From positions 186,001 through 250,000 of the forward strand of contig NZ_VIKR01000002.1 in assembly GCF_007004765.1 (NCBI RefSeq): a stretch of DNA of 64,000 bases, given 5' to 3'. Shown in pieces: positions 17,365 through 25,717 of the stretch. The notes below the pieces were generated by a model that was given only the letters and a program-made list of their open reading frames with translations, did no database searches and had not been told where the DNA came from. This DNA is from Aliikangiella marina (GTDB taxonomy: Bacteria; Pseudomonadota; Gammaproteobacteria; Enterobacterales; Kangiellaceae). Positions within the stretch are counted from its first letter, which is position 1. The number at the start of each line of letters is the position of its first letter. The translations under genes and the position numbers were made by a program.

Positions 17365-18031
17365 CTTTGGGTTTTGGTTTTAAGTTTCTCGGGGTCAAGT
17401 AAGGACCATCGGTTTCCAGCAGGATTCGGTCATCCGGGATTAGGTGGACATTTTCTAGTAGTTCGAGGCCTCTTCTTTCATCACATATCCAGCCTGTAAT
17501 GCCAATATACAGGCCCATATCGAGGTAAGCTTGCATATGTTCTTTGCTGCCAGTGAAACAATGAGCAACTCCCCCCGGTATTTTCGGCAAATATTTTTGC
17601 AGCAGAGATTGCTGGGTGTCGAAGGCATCTCTCTCATGGAGGAATAACGGTTTTTGGACATCTGTAGCGAGTTCTAGTTGAGCGGTAAAAGCCGCTATTT
17701 GCTCCTCAGGTGTCGAGAAGTTACGATTGAAATCTAAGCCGCACTCGCCAACCGCGACGACGTTGGGCAACTCGAGTAGTGTTTTGAGTACTTGTAAACC
17801 CGATTCATTCAAACTACTTGAATCATGTGGGTGGCAACCCGCTGTAGCATATAAATGAGTCGGTTGAGATTGCGCTATCTTGCTGGCGGCCTGGCTTTCT
17901 TTAACATTAGTGCCCGTTATGATGAGTTTGGTCACCCCGCCAGCGATTGCGCTAGTGACAACACTATCGCGATCTTTATCATACCTTTTATTGGTCAGAT
18001 TTATGCCGATATCGACCCACTGATGTGTCAT
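17228..18031 (-). CDS. tatD: TatD metal-dependent 3'-5' exonuclease
   Basis: A TIM-barrel metallohydrolase of the TatD family, a cytoplasmic DNA/RNA exonuclease linked to repair of oxidative damage. The start DIGINLTNKRYDKDRD, the segments HPHDSS, GECGLDFNRNFSTPEEQ, HCFTGSKEHMQAY, GITGWICDERRGLELL and ETDGPYLTPRNL follow E. coli TatD itself rather than YcfH or YjjV. The ATG at 18031 gives 267 residues, close to the usual 260; an ATG at 18040 is also possible, and GAGGAA lies just upstream. A longer frame to 18259 would overlap the divergent gene and adds a non-conserved N terminus. Confidence 0.95.
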   Translation of the reverse strand: MTHQWVDIGINLTNKRYDKDRDSVVTSAIAGGVTKLIITGTNVKESQAASKIAQSQPTHLYATAGCHPHDSSSLNESGLQVLKTLLELPNVVAVGECGLDFNRNFSTPEEQIAAFTAQLELATDVQKPLFLHERDAFDTQQSLLQKYLPKIPGGVAHCFTGSKEHMQAYLDMGLYIGITGWICDERRGLELLENVHLIPDDRILLETDGPYLTPRNLKPKPKGGRNEPKFLPHIAAKVAQARGQTLAQLSTVSYQNSCRLFRLESAH

Positions 18032-18244
18032 ATTTGCCATTTCCTCATGGTCACTTTTCTGTAACTTTTCACGCTTATCGCCAACTGAGTCAGCTGCTAA
18101 CGACAATAGTAGGCTTGTTGCTTCTACAATTGCAAAGAAATGTGGCCCCTTAGGCATAGAGATTATTTTGATAAGTTTCAAATACTTGTATACTAGCAGC
18201 AGAAAATAGACTCGGAAGGTAGGGTCTTTTAGGGAAGAAAACAA

Positions 18245-20590
18245 ATGAAGCAAGAGCAATCGCTGATAAAAACATTACTGCAACGCCGAGTGCCTCAGAT
18301 ACTTGGACTTTATATTGCTGCGACCTGGATGATGATCGAGATTGGCGATTGGATGGTCGATCGGTTCAATTTGATGCCGGAAATTACTTCGTATATTTTC
18401 ATTGGGATGGTTTTCTTCGTACCTTCAGTCTGTTATCTCGCCTATCAGTACGGTCAGCCAGGTCGTGATCCTTGGAAAAAGCCCACCTTTTTTGTTGTTC
18501 CGACTAATTTGATTATCGCAATTGGAGCGATGTTCTACTTTGTAAATCCGGTTGTTGCGACGGAAACGAAATTAGTGGTTGATGAAACCGGGGTGCAACG
18601 AACCTTTGAGGTCGCCAAGCAAGGCTACCGAAAACAGGTGGTTGGGTTTTTCTGGCGAAATCAGAGTCAAAGTTCAGAAGAGGACTGGTTGCAATATGGA
18701 CTACCTTGGTTGTTGAACAAAGACCTTAATCGCAGTTTATTTATTTCTGGTTATACCCCATTCGATGATTACCAATTGTTTGCTGACTTTAAAGCAGCAG
18801 GATTTACCAATGGGCTTCGAATTCCTAAGTCATTGCAACTCAAGATCGCTAGAGATAATTTTGATCAGTATGTATTGAATGGCTTTTATAAAGTGAACGC
18901 TGGCATCTACGAGCTCACTTTAGAGATCTATCAAGCCAAATCAGGCGAAAAAATTGCGACTCATAGTGTTAAGGGCGACAACTATTTGCTGTTGATTGAC
19001 GAGCTGACAAATGCAGTAAAAGATACTTTTGAAGTTCCGGATACCCTAGAGGATCGCACCAGTGATTTACCGGTGGCGGAACATATTAGCGAGTCGCTAG
19101 AGGCGATTCAAAAAAGGGTGGAATCGAACGTAAAGATTTTTGTCGAAAACAATTATCCGGCTGCAAAAAAGTTATTAGAAGAAGCCGTGGCTCTTGATTT
19201 TAGTTTTGCCGACGCCTATGCAAGGTTGGCACAAGTCAACCAAATGATGGGGAGTGGTATTGAGGCCGCACGTGCGCTTTCTGAGGCGATGAAACATGAA
19301 TATAAGTTTACGCCACAAGATCAATTTCGTTATAAAGCGATGGCTTATGGACTGAGAGGAGAGTATGGCAACCAAATTAAAGTCTTCGATATGTGGATTG
19401 AAATTGAGCCAGAAAATGTTGAGGCTCGCGAAGCTTCAGCAAATTTGCTCCTGATAACGGGACTCGATCCAGAAAAAGCGTTGTTGCATTTATTAAAGTT
19501 AAGAGAATTAAAGCCACAAGATTATTCTATTCTCAAAAATCTGGCGAATTTGTTTCTTTTGAGTAATCGACTTGATAAAGCGATTGAAAGTTTGCTTGAG
19601 TATGATCGATTACAACCCAATGATACAGGCGCACTCAATCAATTAGCTGAAATTTATCAACGAGACGGAAAGTTTGCAGAAGCCAATGCGATTATAGATA
19701 AAGTTTTACTGCTTGAGCGCAATAATGGCACTGCGGCTTTGTTGCGCGCGAAAGTAGATTTTAAATTGGGCAACTTTCAGGCTGCGGAAGATTACTTAAA
19801 TCGCTTGTTAGTAGAGTCTCCTTCTTCTCCAGAGAAATTTGTCATACTGGGCGGATTACTAAGGCACCATTCCTATCTTGGTCAAATGGAGAGAGCCCTT
19901 GAGCTAGTCGAAGAAATGAAGTTGCATATGAGTCACTTACCGCCTTTGTTGCAAATATTCCGAGTTAAATTCCCAAAGAGTTTTTACTTAGCGAACATTG
20001 GACGGTTTGATGAAGGCCTTGTAGAGTTGGCGCAAGTTAAAAGCCAATTGCAACCACCCGTTGATGGGATAATTGACGTCGGTTATTTAAATCTTTATGT
20101 GATCAAAGAGGATACTCAAAAAGTAGAGGAGTACTTGCAAATTATCCAAGCCTATTTGGAAGAATATCCCAATCCACTTTTCAATAGTATCTTAGAATCT
20201 TCGAAAGGCGAACTTGCTGAATTAAACCAGAATTATCAGCTCGCCCAAGAGCTACATGAAAGAGCCTTAAAATTTGTGTTAGGCAACGTCGTCAATTCAC
20301 AAGATGAGGATGCCGTTCTGATGCAAAAGGTGAAACTCGCTAGAGTACAAGTGAAGACGGGTCAAACGAGTCAAGCTTATGAGTTACTTGAGGAAGTTAT
20401 CGTTCAACATCCCAGTTTCCCGCAAGCACATGTGACGCTAGCGGAGTATCATTTATCGGTGGGAGAAATCGATAAGGCTGAACAGGCATTGCAAAAAGTC
20501 GCGGTAATTTGGGGTAACGCCGATCGTGAATATCGAGACTTTAAACACTATCTCCAGGTAAAAGAGCGCCTTGTAAGCCGCCAGCAATAA
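18245..20590 (+). CDS. Large TPR membrane protein with a FlgO/TolB-like middle region
   Basis: A 781-residue protein. The N terminus (LLQRRVPQILGLYIAATWMMIEIGDWMVDRF) and two membrane segments (about 20-75 and 82-102) are typical of a family in which this anchor precedes a periplasmic TPR array. Residues about 150-270 resemble the FlgO/TolB N-terminal domain often found before TPRs in class III adenylate cyclase-like proteins, but no cyclase is present. From about residue 290 to the end there are roughly 12 TPR-like repeats. It probably acts as a scaffold; the specific partner is unknown. A GGGAAG sequence 9 bases upstream serves as ribosome binding site. Confidence 0.75.
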   Translation: MKQEQSLIKTLLQRRVPQILGLYIAATWMMIEIGDWMVDRFNLMPEITSYIFIGMVFFVPSVCYLAYQYGQPGRDPWKKPTFFVVPTNLIIAIGAMFYFVNPVVATETKLVVDETGVQRTFEVAKQGYRKQVVGFFWRNQSQSSEEDWLQYGLPWLLNKDLNRSLFISGYTPFDDYQLFADFKAAGFTNGLRIPKSLQLKIARDNFDQYVLNGFYKVNAGIYELTLEIYQAKSGEKIATHSVKGDNYLLLIDELTNAVKDTFEVPDTLEDRTSDLPVAEHISESLEAIQKRVESNVKIFVENNYPAAKKLLEEAVALDFSFADAYARLAQVNQMMGSGIEAARALSEAMKHEYKFTPQDQFRYKAMAYGLRGEYGNQIKVFDMWIEIEPENVEAREASANLLLITGLDPEKALLHLLKLRELKPQDYSILKNLANLFLLSNRLDKAIESLLEYDRLQPNDTGALNQLAEIYQRDGKFAEANAIIDKVLLLERNNGTAALLRAKVDFKLGNFQAAEDYLNRLLVESPSSPEKFVILGGLLRHHSYLGQMERALELVEEMKLHMSHLPPLLQIFRVKFPKSFYLANIGRFDEGLVELAQVKSQLQPPVDGIIDVGYLNLYVIKEDTQKVEEYLQIIQAYLEEYPNPLFNSILESSKGELAELNQNYQLAQELHERALKFVLGNVVNSQDEDAVLMQKVKLARVQVKTGQTSQAYELLEEVIVQHPSFPQAHVTLAEYHLSVGEIDKAEQALQKVAVIWGNADREYRDFKHYLQVKERLVSRQQ

Positions 20591-20651
20591 GGGATTGTTG
20601 GTTTTTTACACTGTGTTTACATTCGTTTTACAAAATTATTGTTGAAATTGC

Positions 20652-20679
20652 TTGTAATTTAATCAAATTTCGTTAGAAT
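20652..20679 (+). promoter_or_regulatory. Putative sigma-70 promoter of the riboswitch transcript
   Basis: TTGTAA (20652-20657), a 16-base spacer and TAGAAT (20674-20679), about 15 bases upstream of the riboswitch aptamer. Confidence 0.55.
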
Positions 20680-20692
20680 TCGCCCCGCTTCT

Positions 20693-20798
20693 AGATAAGG
20701 GCAACCTTTTACGAAAGTTAAAGGGCGCAAAACTACCGGCCTAACCACCAGTAATGTTATTCAGACACATTGGTACAAGGCAGCGGGGTTACCATGAA
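20693..20798 (+). promoter_or_regulatory. Cyclic di-GMP-I (GEMM-I) riboswitch
   Basis: The aptamer landmarks occur in the correct order: AGGGCAACC, a short stem closed by the CGAAAG tetraloop, GGGCGCAAAACTACCGGCCT, a second stem (CCAGTAATG with CATTGG), and GGCAGCGGGGTTACC. These match the GEMM-I consensus (GNRA tetraloop docking into its receptor and the conserved ligand-binding G and C). It lies 64 bases upstream of the gene at 20862, in the same direction. Confidence 0.93.
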
Positions 20799-20826
20799 GA
20801 GTCAATGTACCTTCCGTATGCTCTTA

Positions 20827-20853
20827 TCTCCTATTGAAAAACTTTTTAGGAGA
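20827..20853 (+). promoter_or_regulatory. Shine-Dalgarno-sequestering hairpin (expression platform)
   Basis: TCTCCTA (20827-20833) is the exact complement of TAGGAGA (20847-20853), the ribosome binding site of the gene at 20862, with an A/T-rich 13-base loop. Upstream AAGAG at 20797-20801 can alternatively pair with CTCTT at 20821-20825 just next to this stem. This suggests translational control by the riboswitch; whether ligand turns expression on or off cannot be read from the sequence. Confidence 0.6.
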
Positions 20854-20861
20854 CATCCACA

Positions 20862-21302
20862 GTGAAAAACTTGTTTGCCTTCGCAATTGTTGCGACGTGT
20901 TTATTGTTTGTACCATCGGCAAAAGCTTCTGTTAACATTGCTAACTTAGATCGTTTATCTGCTTCTGTTTGTGAATTTGTCAAAAGCAATAATCGCTCAG
21001 CATTGAGAAAAAAACTTAAATCATCAAACTTAAATTTGCGTAAAGTCTATGATGGTCTTGTCTGTCAACCAGAAGGCGACTTTAGTGGTGGTAGTTTGCT
21101 AAGAGCTGCATCGTTCTATGGTTCTACCGATATTTCAAAATTTCTAATTCGCAAGATTAAGAAAGAGCATATCACAGCCAAAGAGCATGATGGTCAGTCG
21201 GTTGTTGAATGGTCGGAAAGCGCATTAGCGGCTGGGGGTGTTAAAGACACTTCAAAAACTCAAGCGATCCTCGACGAAATCAAATCAAAAATCGCTTCGT
21301 AA
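20862..21302 (+). CDS. Small exported protein, DUF3718-like, under c-di-GMP riboswitch
   Basis: A 146-residue protein starting at GTG with a strong ribosome binding site, TAGGAGA. It has a clear signal peptide (KNLFAFAIVATCLLFVPSAKA), then a pattern CEFVKSNNRSALRKKLKSSN...LRKVYDGLVC with two Cys, which resembles the DUF3718 family of periplasmic proteins as I recall it. The mature protein is lysine-rich (pI probably high). Its position directly behind a GEMM-I riboswitch implies control by c-di-GMP and a role in surface or biofilm lifestyle; the molecular function is unknown. A strong hairpin follows the stop. Confidence 0.75.
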   Translation: MKNLFAFAIVATCLLFVPSAKASVNIANLDRLSASVCEFVKSNNRSALRKKLKSSNLNLRKVYDGLVCQPEGDFSGGSLLRAASFYGSTDISKFLIRKIKKEHITAKEHDGQSVVEWSESALAAGGVKDTSKTQAILDEIKSKIAS

Positions 21303-21317
21303 TTTATTCTGCAGGTC

Positions 21318-21367
21318 CCAAGGTCACAATCTGCATCAAGCGGTTGATTGTTAGATTGTGACTTTGG
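21318..21367. terminator. Terminator hairpin between convergent genes
   Basis: CCAAGGTCACAATCT (21318-21332) pairs with AGATTGTGACTTTGG (21353-21367), a 15-bp stem with one G-T pair and a 20-base loop. The T run after it is short; it may serve both directions. Confidence 0.65.
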
Positions 21368-21428
21368 CATTTCTAAACTAAGTTTTAACTCTTTTGTATT
21401 TCGCTTGTTCTTTATTTTCTCCAGAGCC

Positions 21429-22226
21429 TTACTGACCTTTTGCCGCTTGATAGTATGGCATCATTAGCGGGATCATTTTTTTAAGTTTTTCTTGGCGGTT
21501 TTCAGGGGAAGGATGTGTACTCAGAAACTCGAAGCCTCCACTCCCACTATTTTTTGCCATTTTTTGCCATAAAGTTACTGCTGCATTCGGATCAAATCCT
21601 GCTTTAGCGGCTAGCTCTATACCGACTTTATCCGCATCTTTTTCGCCTTGTCGGCTATTAGGTAACGTGAGTGCGACTTGGGCTGCGGCATTGGCTAATG
21701 CCATCCCTTGCTCACCAGCATCAATTGACTTTTGCAGTAGCGATAGTGCCATATTATTAGCCATGGCGAGTGACATGCGTTCCGCTGAGTGATTGAGTAA
21801 AGCATGCGAAATTTCATGTCCCATTACCTGAGCAATTTCATCGTCGGTTGCATTCAGTTTGTTAATTAAGCCTGTGTAGATAGCCATTTTCCCGCCAGCC
21901 ATACACCAAGCATTAACCGTGTTTGGTTCATCAATAACTTTAACACTCCATGCCCAGTCTTTAGTTTCAGGACGCTTTTTTATGGCTTCTTGAATTAGTT
22001 TGTCGGTGATGCGATTGACGCGCTGAACCATTTTAGGATTGTTGTCGACTTTGCCTGCTTGTTGGAGCGGACTTAGAGTGTCTACGTAAGCCTGTTTCGA
22101 AGCTTCAATAGCACTTGATTCCGTAACCAGCATAAACTGAGTTCTTCCCGCAAGGTTTTTTTGACATGCGGTCAAGGTTGTCAATGCAATTGTAAGAAAG
22201 ATGACAATTAGCGAATAGTGTTTCAT
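21429..22226 (-). CDS. Periplasmic M48 family zinc metallopeptidase lipoprotein
   Basis: A 265-residue lipoprotein (signal ending LTTLTAC) with the M48 zinc motif GHEISHALLNH (His137, Glu138, His141) and the third ligand in EKDADKVGIELA. It resembles the E. coli outer-membrane-anchored quality-control proteases LoiP and YcaL and the short M48 proteins seen in many proteobacteria. The C terminus FLSTHPSPENRQEKL is the typical end of the family. It likely degrades misfolded envelope proteins. It is divergent from the alkyltransferase-like gene, with about 110 bases between the starts. Confidence 0.94.
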   Translation of the reverse strand: MKHYSLIVIFLTIALTTLTACQKNLAGRTQFMLVTESSAIEASKQAYVDTLSPLQQAGKVDNNPKMVQRVNRITDKLIQEAIKKRPETKDWAWSVKVIDEPNTVNAWCMAGGKMAIYTGLINKLNATDDEIAQVMGHEISHALLNHSAERMSLAMANNMALSLLQKSIDAGEQGMALANAAAQVALTLPNSRQGEKDADKVGIELAAKAGFDPNAAVTLWQKMAKNSGSGGFEFLSTHPSPENRQEKLKKMIPLMMPYYQAAKGQ

Positions 22227-22336
22227 GAGGATATTCCGTTATAAAGGTGTGAAAGCATTAAGCATTAATATGAGACTTGTTAAAGATAACAGAAAGTCGG
22301 ATACTCAGGAAGTCGATCACCGTTTTACCCATAAAG

Positions 22337-22681
22337 ATGAGCCAGCCAATAAGTAAGCAAGAGAGAATTTATCGCACTGTCGCTTTGATTCCTCGTGGAA
22401 AAGTTGCCAGTTACGGACAAATTGCCGACCTAGCAGGACTGCCTGGTAGAGCTAGATTAGTTGGAAAGTCTCTTCGAGAAGCGCCGAGTTCGTTGAATCT
22501 TCCTTGGCACAGAGTCCTACGGAGTTCTGGACATCTTGCTTTTGATGTCAACAGTGAGAACGCACAACGACAAAAACTGCGTTTGATGGATGAGAATGTC
22601 GTAGTTTTATCGAATAAAGTCGACCTATCCAAGTATGCTTGGCAACCAGAACTTGGAGAATTATTGTCGATGGCGTTTTGA
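22337..22681 (+). CDS. Alkyltransferase-like (ATL) DNA repair protein
   Basis: A 114-residue protein of the O6-alkylguanine-DNA methyltransferase fold. The motif that carries the acceptor Cys in MGMT (PCHRV) reads PWHRV here, with Trp57 in place of Cys, so it cannot transfer alkyl groups. ATL proteins of this kind bind O6-alkylguanine, flip it out and recruit nucleotide excision repair. The DNA-binding helix region (GKVASYGQIADLAGLPGRAR) is intact. The ATG at 22337 starts just before the conserved fold; the longer frame to 22277 adds a non-conserved lead. Confidence 0.93.
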   Translation: MSQPISKQERIYRTVALIPRGKVASYGQIADLAGLPGRARLVGKSLREAPSSLNLPWHRVLRSSGHLAFDVNSENAQRQKLRLMDENVVVLSNKVDLSKYAWQPELGELLSMAF

Positions 22682-22796
22682 AACTCATCGGTGGCTCGTT
22701 TCGCCAGATACAGTATGAGAAGGGGGGGATTTTATTTGGTGAAGAGAGGGTTAGGCGATAAAGTATGGCCGACGCCCCTTGGCGATCAAGATAATC

Positions 22797-22822
22797 ATTA
22801 GGGCTGATACTTCAGCCCTAAT
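22797..22822. terminator. Hairpin downstream of the outer-membrane protein gene
   Basis: ATTAGGGCTGA (22797-22807) pairs with TCAGCCCTAAT (22812-22822) around a TACT loop. It lies 11 bases past the stop of the leftward gene and between convergent genes. The T run is weak on both sides. Confidence 0.6.
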
Positions 22823-22832
22823 TAGGGATTAG

Positions 22833-23438
22833 CTAGTTGGTCCAAGAAAAGTTGAGGCTGAAGCCGTTTTCTATGTCACCACTCAAGTACTGATGATAGT
22901 CAAAGCTAAAAACAAAGCCTGATTCAGCATAAAAGCGAAACCTCGGTTTTATATATAAACCAGAACTTAAATCGATATCCTCTGAGAAGCAGTTTGAGCA
23001 GTTACTGATGCCGCGACTCGCGTTGATGGCTTCGAGGCCAGCCAGAATGTCGAATGATTTTCCGCCGCTCTCAAAATCCATGCTATAGCCGAGTTCACCG
23101 TAAAAACCAAAAGCGTCTGCTGATGAACTGGCAGTTGATGTATTACCAAAATTGTCAACAACGCGTTGTGTGAAACTGTTGTCGTCCGATAAGATCAAAC
23201 CGCTCATGCCAAATCCATAAGCGAGAGCACCTTTGTGTCCTTCATACCCTAAATTAAGGTAGAAGGAAGAATCTTTGATTCCTTGCTGTTCCGCCACGGC
23301 TGAGTCAAAATTCATTTGCCCACCCGAGAAAAACCAACCTGAACGTTCGTAGACACTTTCGTTACTCGATGTCTCGTCATTCGCGTTTACATTTAGTGAT
23401 AAAATTATCCCCAAGCTTAAAAATATTATTCTCTTCAT
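22833..23438 (-). CDS. Putative outer-membrane beta-barrel protein
   Basis: A 201-residue protein with a signal peptide (KRIIFLSLGIILSLNVNA) and alternating aromatic/hydrophobic strands typical of small barrels (YLNLGYEGHKGALAYGFGMSGL, YGELGYSMDF, FSFDYHQYLSGD, GFSLNFSW); it ends in Trp-Thr-Asn after an aromatic strand. Two Cys (NCSNC) fall in one loop. The ATG at 23438 was chosen over 23450 because GGAA lies 7 bases upstream. No specific family is recognised. Confidence 0.7.
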   Translation of the reverse strand: MKRIIFLSLGIILSLNVNANDETSSNESVYERSGWFFSGGQMNFDSAVAEQQGIKDSSFYLNLGYEGHKGALAYGFGMSGLILSDDNSFTQRVVDNFGNTSTASSSADAFGFYGELGYSMDFESGGKSFDILAGLEAINASRGISNCSNCFSEDIDLSSGLYIKPRFRFYAESGFVFSFDYHQYLSGDIENGFSLNFSWTN

Positions 23439-23591
23439 TATTATTTCCATGGTAATTTATAAAGCATTCAAATAATTGAATTACCCATTTGAAGTAAGCG
23501 CCCAAATGGACCGGCATTGTATCGACTTATTTATCGATTATAAACCGTTAACTTGTTTGGTGTAATTAATTCACAACAAGTTTAATTTGGT

Positions 23592-25136
23592 ATGAAATTA
23601 GAGACTAAGGAGTTCTCCATCTTTAACCTACAGGCAGTATTTGAACTTATCGAGCATAAAAAGTTTGTTGATGCGGAAGAGATGATTCGCTCGCTGCTAA
23701 AGGTGCAACCTAACAACTCTGATGGTTTATGGGCGCTAGGTACCTTAGCGGATAAAACAGGACAATTTGACCAGGCCTTTCAATTGTTAGGTAAAGCGGC
23801 TTTTTTAGCGCCAAAACAGTCTGGTCCTTTACTAGCATTCGCTAACTTTCTGTTTGAGCGGGGCGAGTTAGAAAAAGCACAAGCTGTGTTTCAGCGAGCG
23901 ATTGACAAGTTTCCATCTTCAGTCCATGTGGTTTTTAAATATGCGAGATACTTGTTAGCGACGAATCAAATAAAAAGCGCAGAAGTCGCTTTAAACAGAT
24001 GCTTGGAGATTAGTCCATATCATAGTGGGGCATTACTGTCGTTAAGTGAGCTATTAAAAGAGCCAGAGGCTGAAACTATCGTCGGTGAGTTGCATGATAT
24101 TGTAAGAGACGCGATAGAGGTTGTCGCCACTGAACAAAGTTCGAAAGACAGTTTGCCTGTCAGCACTAGTCGAGAAATATGCGAGCTATACTTTGCGAGT
24201 GCGAACTGCAACTTCAAACGACGGTCGCATCAATTGGCATTTGAGGATTGGAAAAAAGCGAATCAATACCAGTTGTCTAACTGTGAATTTCGCACTGTAG
24301 AAATGCTGCCTTTTTTTAAAAAACTACGAGAATATTTTGACCAAAATCTGCTCGCCAATTCGCCCTTTATCAGTTCCATGAAGAATACAATAAAACAGGA
24401 ACGACATGCTTCTATATCGCCTCTCTTTATTGTTGGAATGCCTCGAGCTGGTACAACACTCATAGAACAAATACTTACTTGCTATCCTGAAATTGAAACC
24501 GCTGGAGAAACCGACTATATCGCTTCGGAAGTTGTTGATTATCTCGTTGAACACACTCAAACGAGCTATCCTGAACTGATGTCGATTTGTGATCCAGAGT
24601 TGTTGTCAAAAGCCGGAGAAGGCTACTTAAGTAAGTTAGCATCCGGTCATGCTAATGCCCGTTATGTGATTGATAAAATGCCAGCAAATTTTCAGTCTCT
24701 TGGATTAATAAAGCTGATTTTCCCCAACGCAACAATACTCCATGTAACAAGAGAGCCGAGAGCGATAGCTTTTTCAATTTTTAGAAATTACTTTGCTGAA
24801 AATGAACCTTATTTTTGTGATTTGGAAGAGTTTGCTTTGTATTACCATCAATATCAAAAACTTATCCAACATTGGTTACAAATGGGTATTTCGATGTTTG
24901 AAATTGAATATGAAAATCTAGTTCGAAACCCAAAAGAGAGTCTTGAGCCAGTCATTAGTTCATTGGGATTATCATGGAGTGATACATGTTTAGCGTTTTT
25001 TCAGCAGACTACTGCTGTTCATACGATCAGTCGGCAACAAGTTAGAAAACCGATTTATGACTCATCAATTGAAGCATGGCAAGATTTTGAAGAAGAATTA
25101 AAGCCTTTTGAAGTAGCACTAGCTAAGTATACCTAA
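23592..25136 (+). CDS. TPR-sulfotransferase
   Basis: A 514-residue fusion. Residues about 10-165 are TPR-like helices (VDAEEMIRSLLKVQPNNSDGLWALG and following), and from residue 277 a sulfotransferase domain begins with the PAPS 5'-phosphosulfate loop PLFIVGMPRAGTT (277-289); the 3'-phosphate region is HVTREPRAIAFSIFRNYF. It would transfer sulfate from PAPS to a peptide, sugar or small molecule. No signal peptide or membrane segment is seen, so it is cytoplasmic. The architecture is common in marine bacteria but substrates are mostly unknown. Confidence 0.9.
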   Translation: MKLETKEFSIFNLQAVFELIEHKKFVDAEEMIRSLLKVQPNNSDGLWALGTLADKTGQFDQAFQLLGKAAFLAPKQSGPLLAFANFLFERGELEKAQAVFQRAIDKFPSSVHVVFKYARYLLATNQIKSAEVALNRCLEISPYHSGALLSLSELLKEPEAETIVGELHDIVRDAIEVVATEQSSKDSLPVSTSREICELYFASANCNFKRRSHQLAFEDWKKANQYQLSNCEFRTVEMLPFFKKLREYFDQNLLANSPFISSMKNTIKQERHASISPLFIVGMPRAGTTLIEQILTCYPEIETAGETDYIASEVVDYLVEHTQTSYPELMSICDPELLSKAGEGYLSKLASGHANARYVIDKMPANFQSLGLIKLIFPNATILHVTREPRAIAFSIFRNYFAENEPYFCDLEEFALYYHQYQKLIQHWLQMGISMFEIEYENLVRNPKESLEPVISSLGLSWSDTCLAFFQQTTAVHTISRQQVRKPIYDSSIEAWQDFEEELKPFEVALAKYT

Positions 25137-25157
25137 ACGCCAAGAAACTTGGGTCGA

Positions 25158-25628
25158 TTACTTAGCTGTATGGAGGCTCGCTTTTTCACAATATCTTGGC
25201 TCTACATGGTCAATTGAAACGGATTCGCCTTGAATAAGGCGTAAGCAATCACCGGCGACGATATCTTTGCGTTTGACGAGTAAATTAAGCGCTTGCTCGT
25301 CAGTATCTTTAAGTGTCAACAAGAGTCCTTTGTTACCACCCTCTTCAAGTGATGTCATTAGTGCAGAAACCAAGGCTCCACCGATAGCGCCAGCGACAAC
25401 ATCATCACCATCACCGTAATGTGCAGCGTCAATTGCACCTTCCAGCGCTCCCATAGCGGCGGCCTCATCAGCTTTACTGTCGAATGTTATGGGTTTCGTT
25501 GCTAGAACCTTGGCATAACTGACTTCGACGAGCTGATTGATATCGTTGGGATTTACCCCATGATGAGAACAGGCAGACATCGCTAACAACGTTATCGCTG
25601 TCGGCATTGAGCGGCTCCAAAGTGACAT
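25158..25628 (-). CDS. Glycine-zipper outer-membrane lipoprotein, SlyB-like
   Basis: A 156-residue lipoprotein. The ATG at 25628 has AAGGAA 6 bases upstream and gives a signal ending in the lipobox LLAMSAC. The mature part contains AAMGALEGAIDAAHYGDGDDVVAGAIGGALVSAL, a Gly/Ala-rich zipper of the kind found in SlyB/Pcp lipoproteins, and then a C-terminal domain with two Cys (GDCLRLIQG, RYCEKA). It may be linked to envelope stress or divalent-cation sensing, as SlyB is; this is inference. A longer frame from 25652 is unlikely. Confidence 0.75.
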   Translation of the reverse strand: MSLWSRSMPTAITLLAMSACSHHGVNPNDINQLVEVSYAKVLATKPITFDSKADEAAAMGALEGAIDAAHYGDGDDVVAGAIGGALVSALMTSLEEGGNKGLLLTLKDTDEQALNLLVKRKDIVAGDCLRLIQGESVSIDHVEPRYCEKASLHTAK

Positions 25629-25717
25629 TGTTAATTCCTTTAGACTAATCAAGACAGTATGCTAGCATGCTGAAAGTGAATTCAAACTGAATGTTTGTTT
25701 AGTTTGTCGATGCAAAA

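Noticed and set aside
18032-18259. N-terminal extension of tatD up to 18259
   Set aside because: The extra residues are not conserved in TatD and would overlap the divergent TPR gene; a start at 18031 fits the family.
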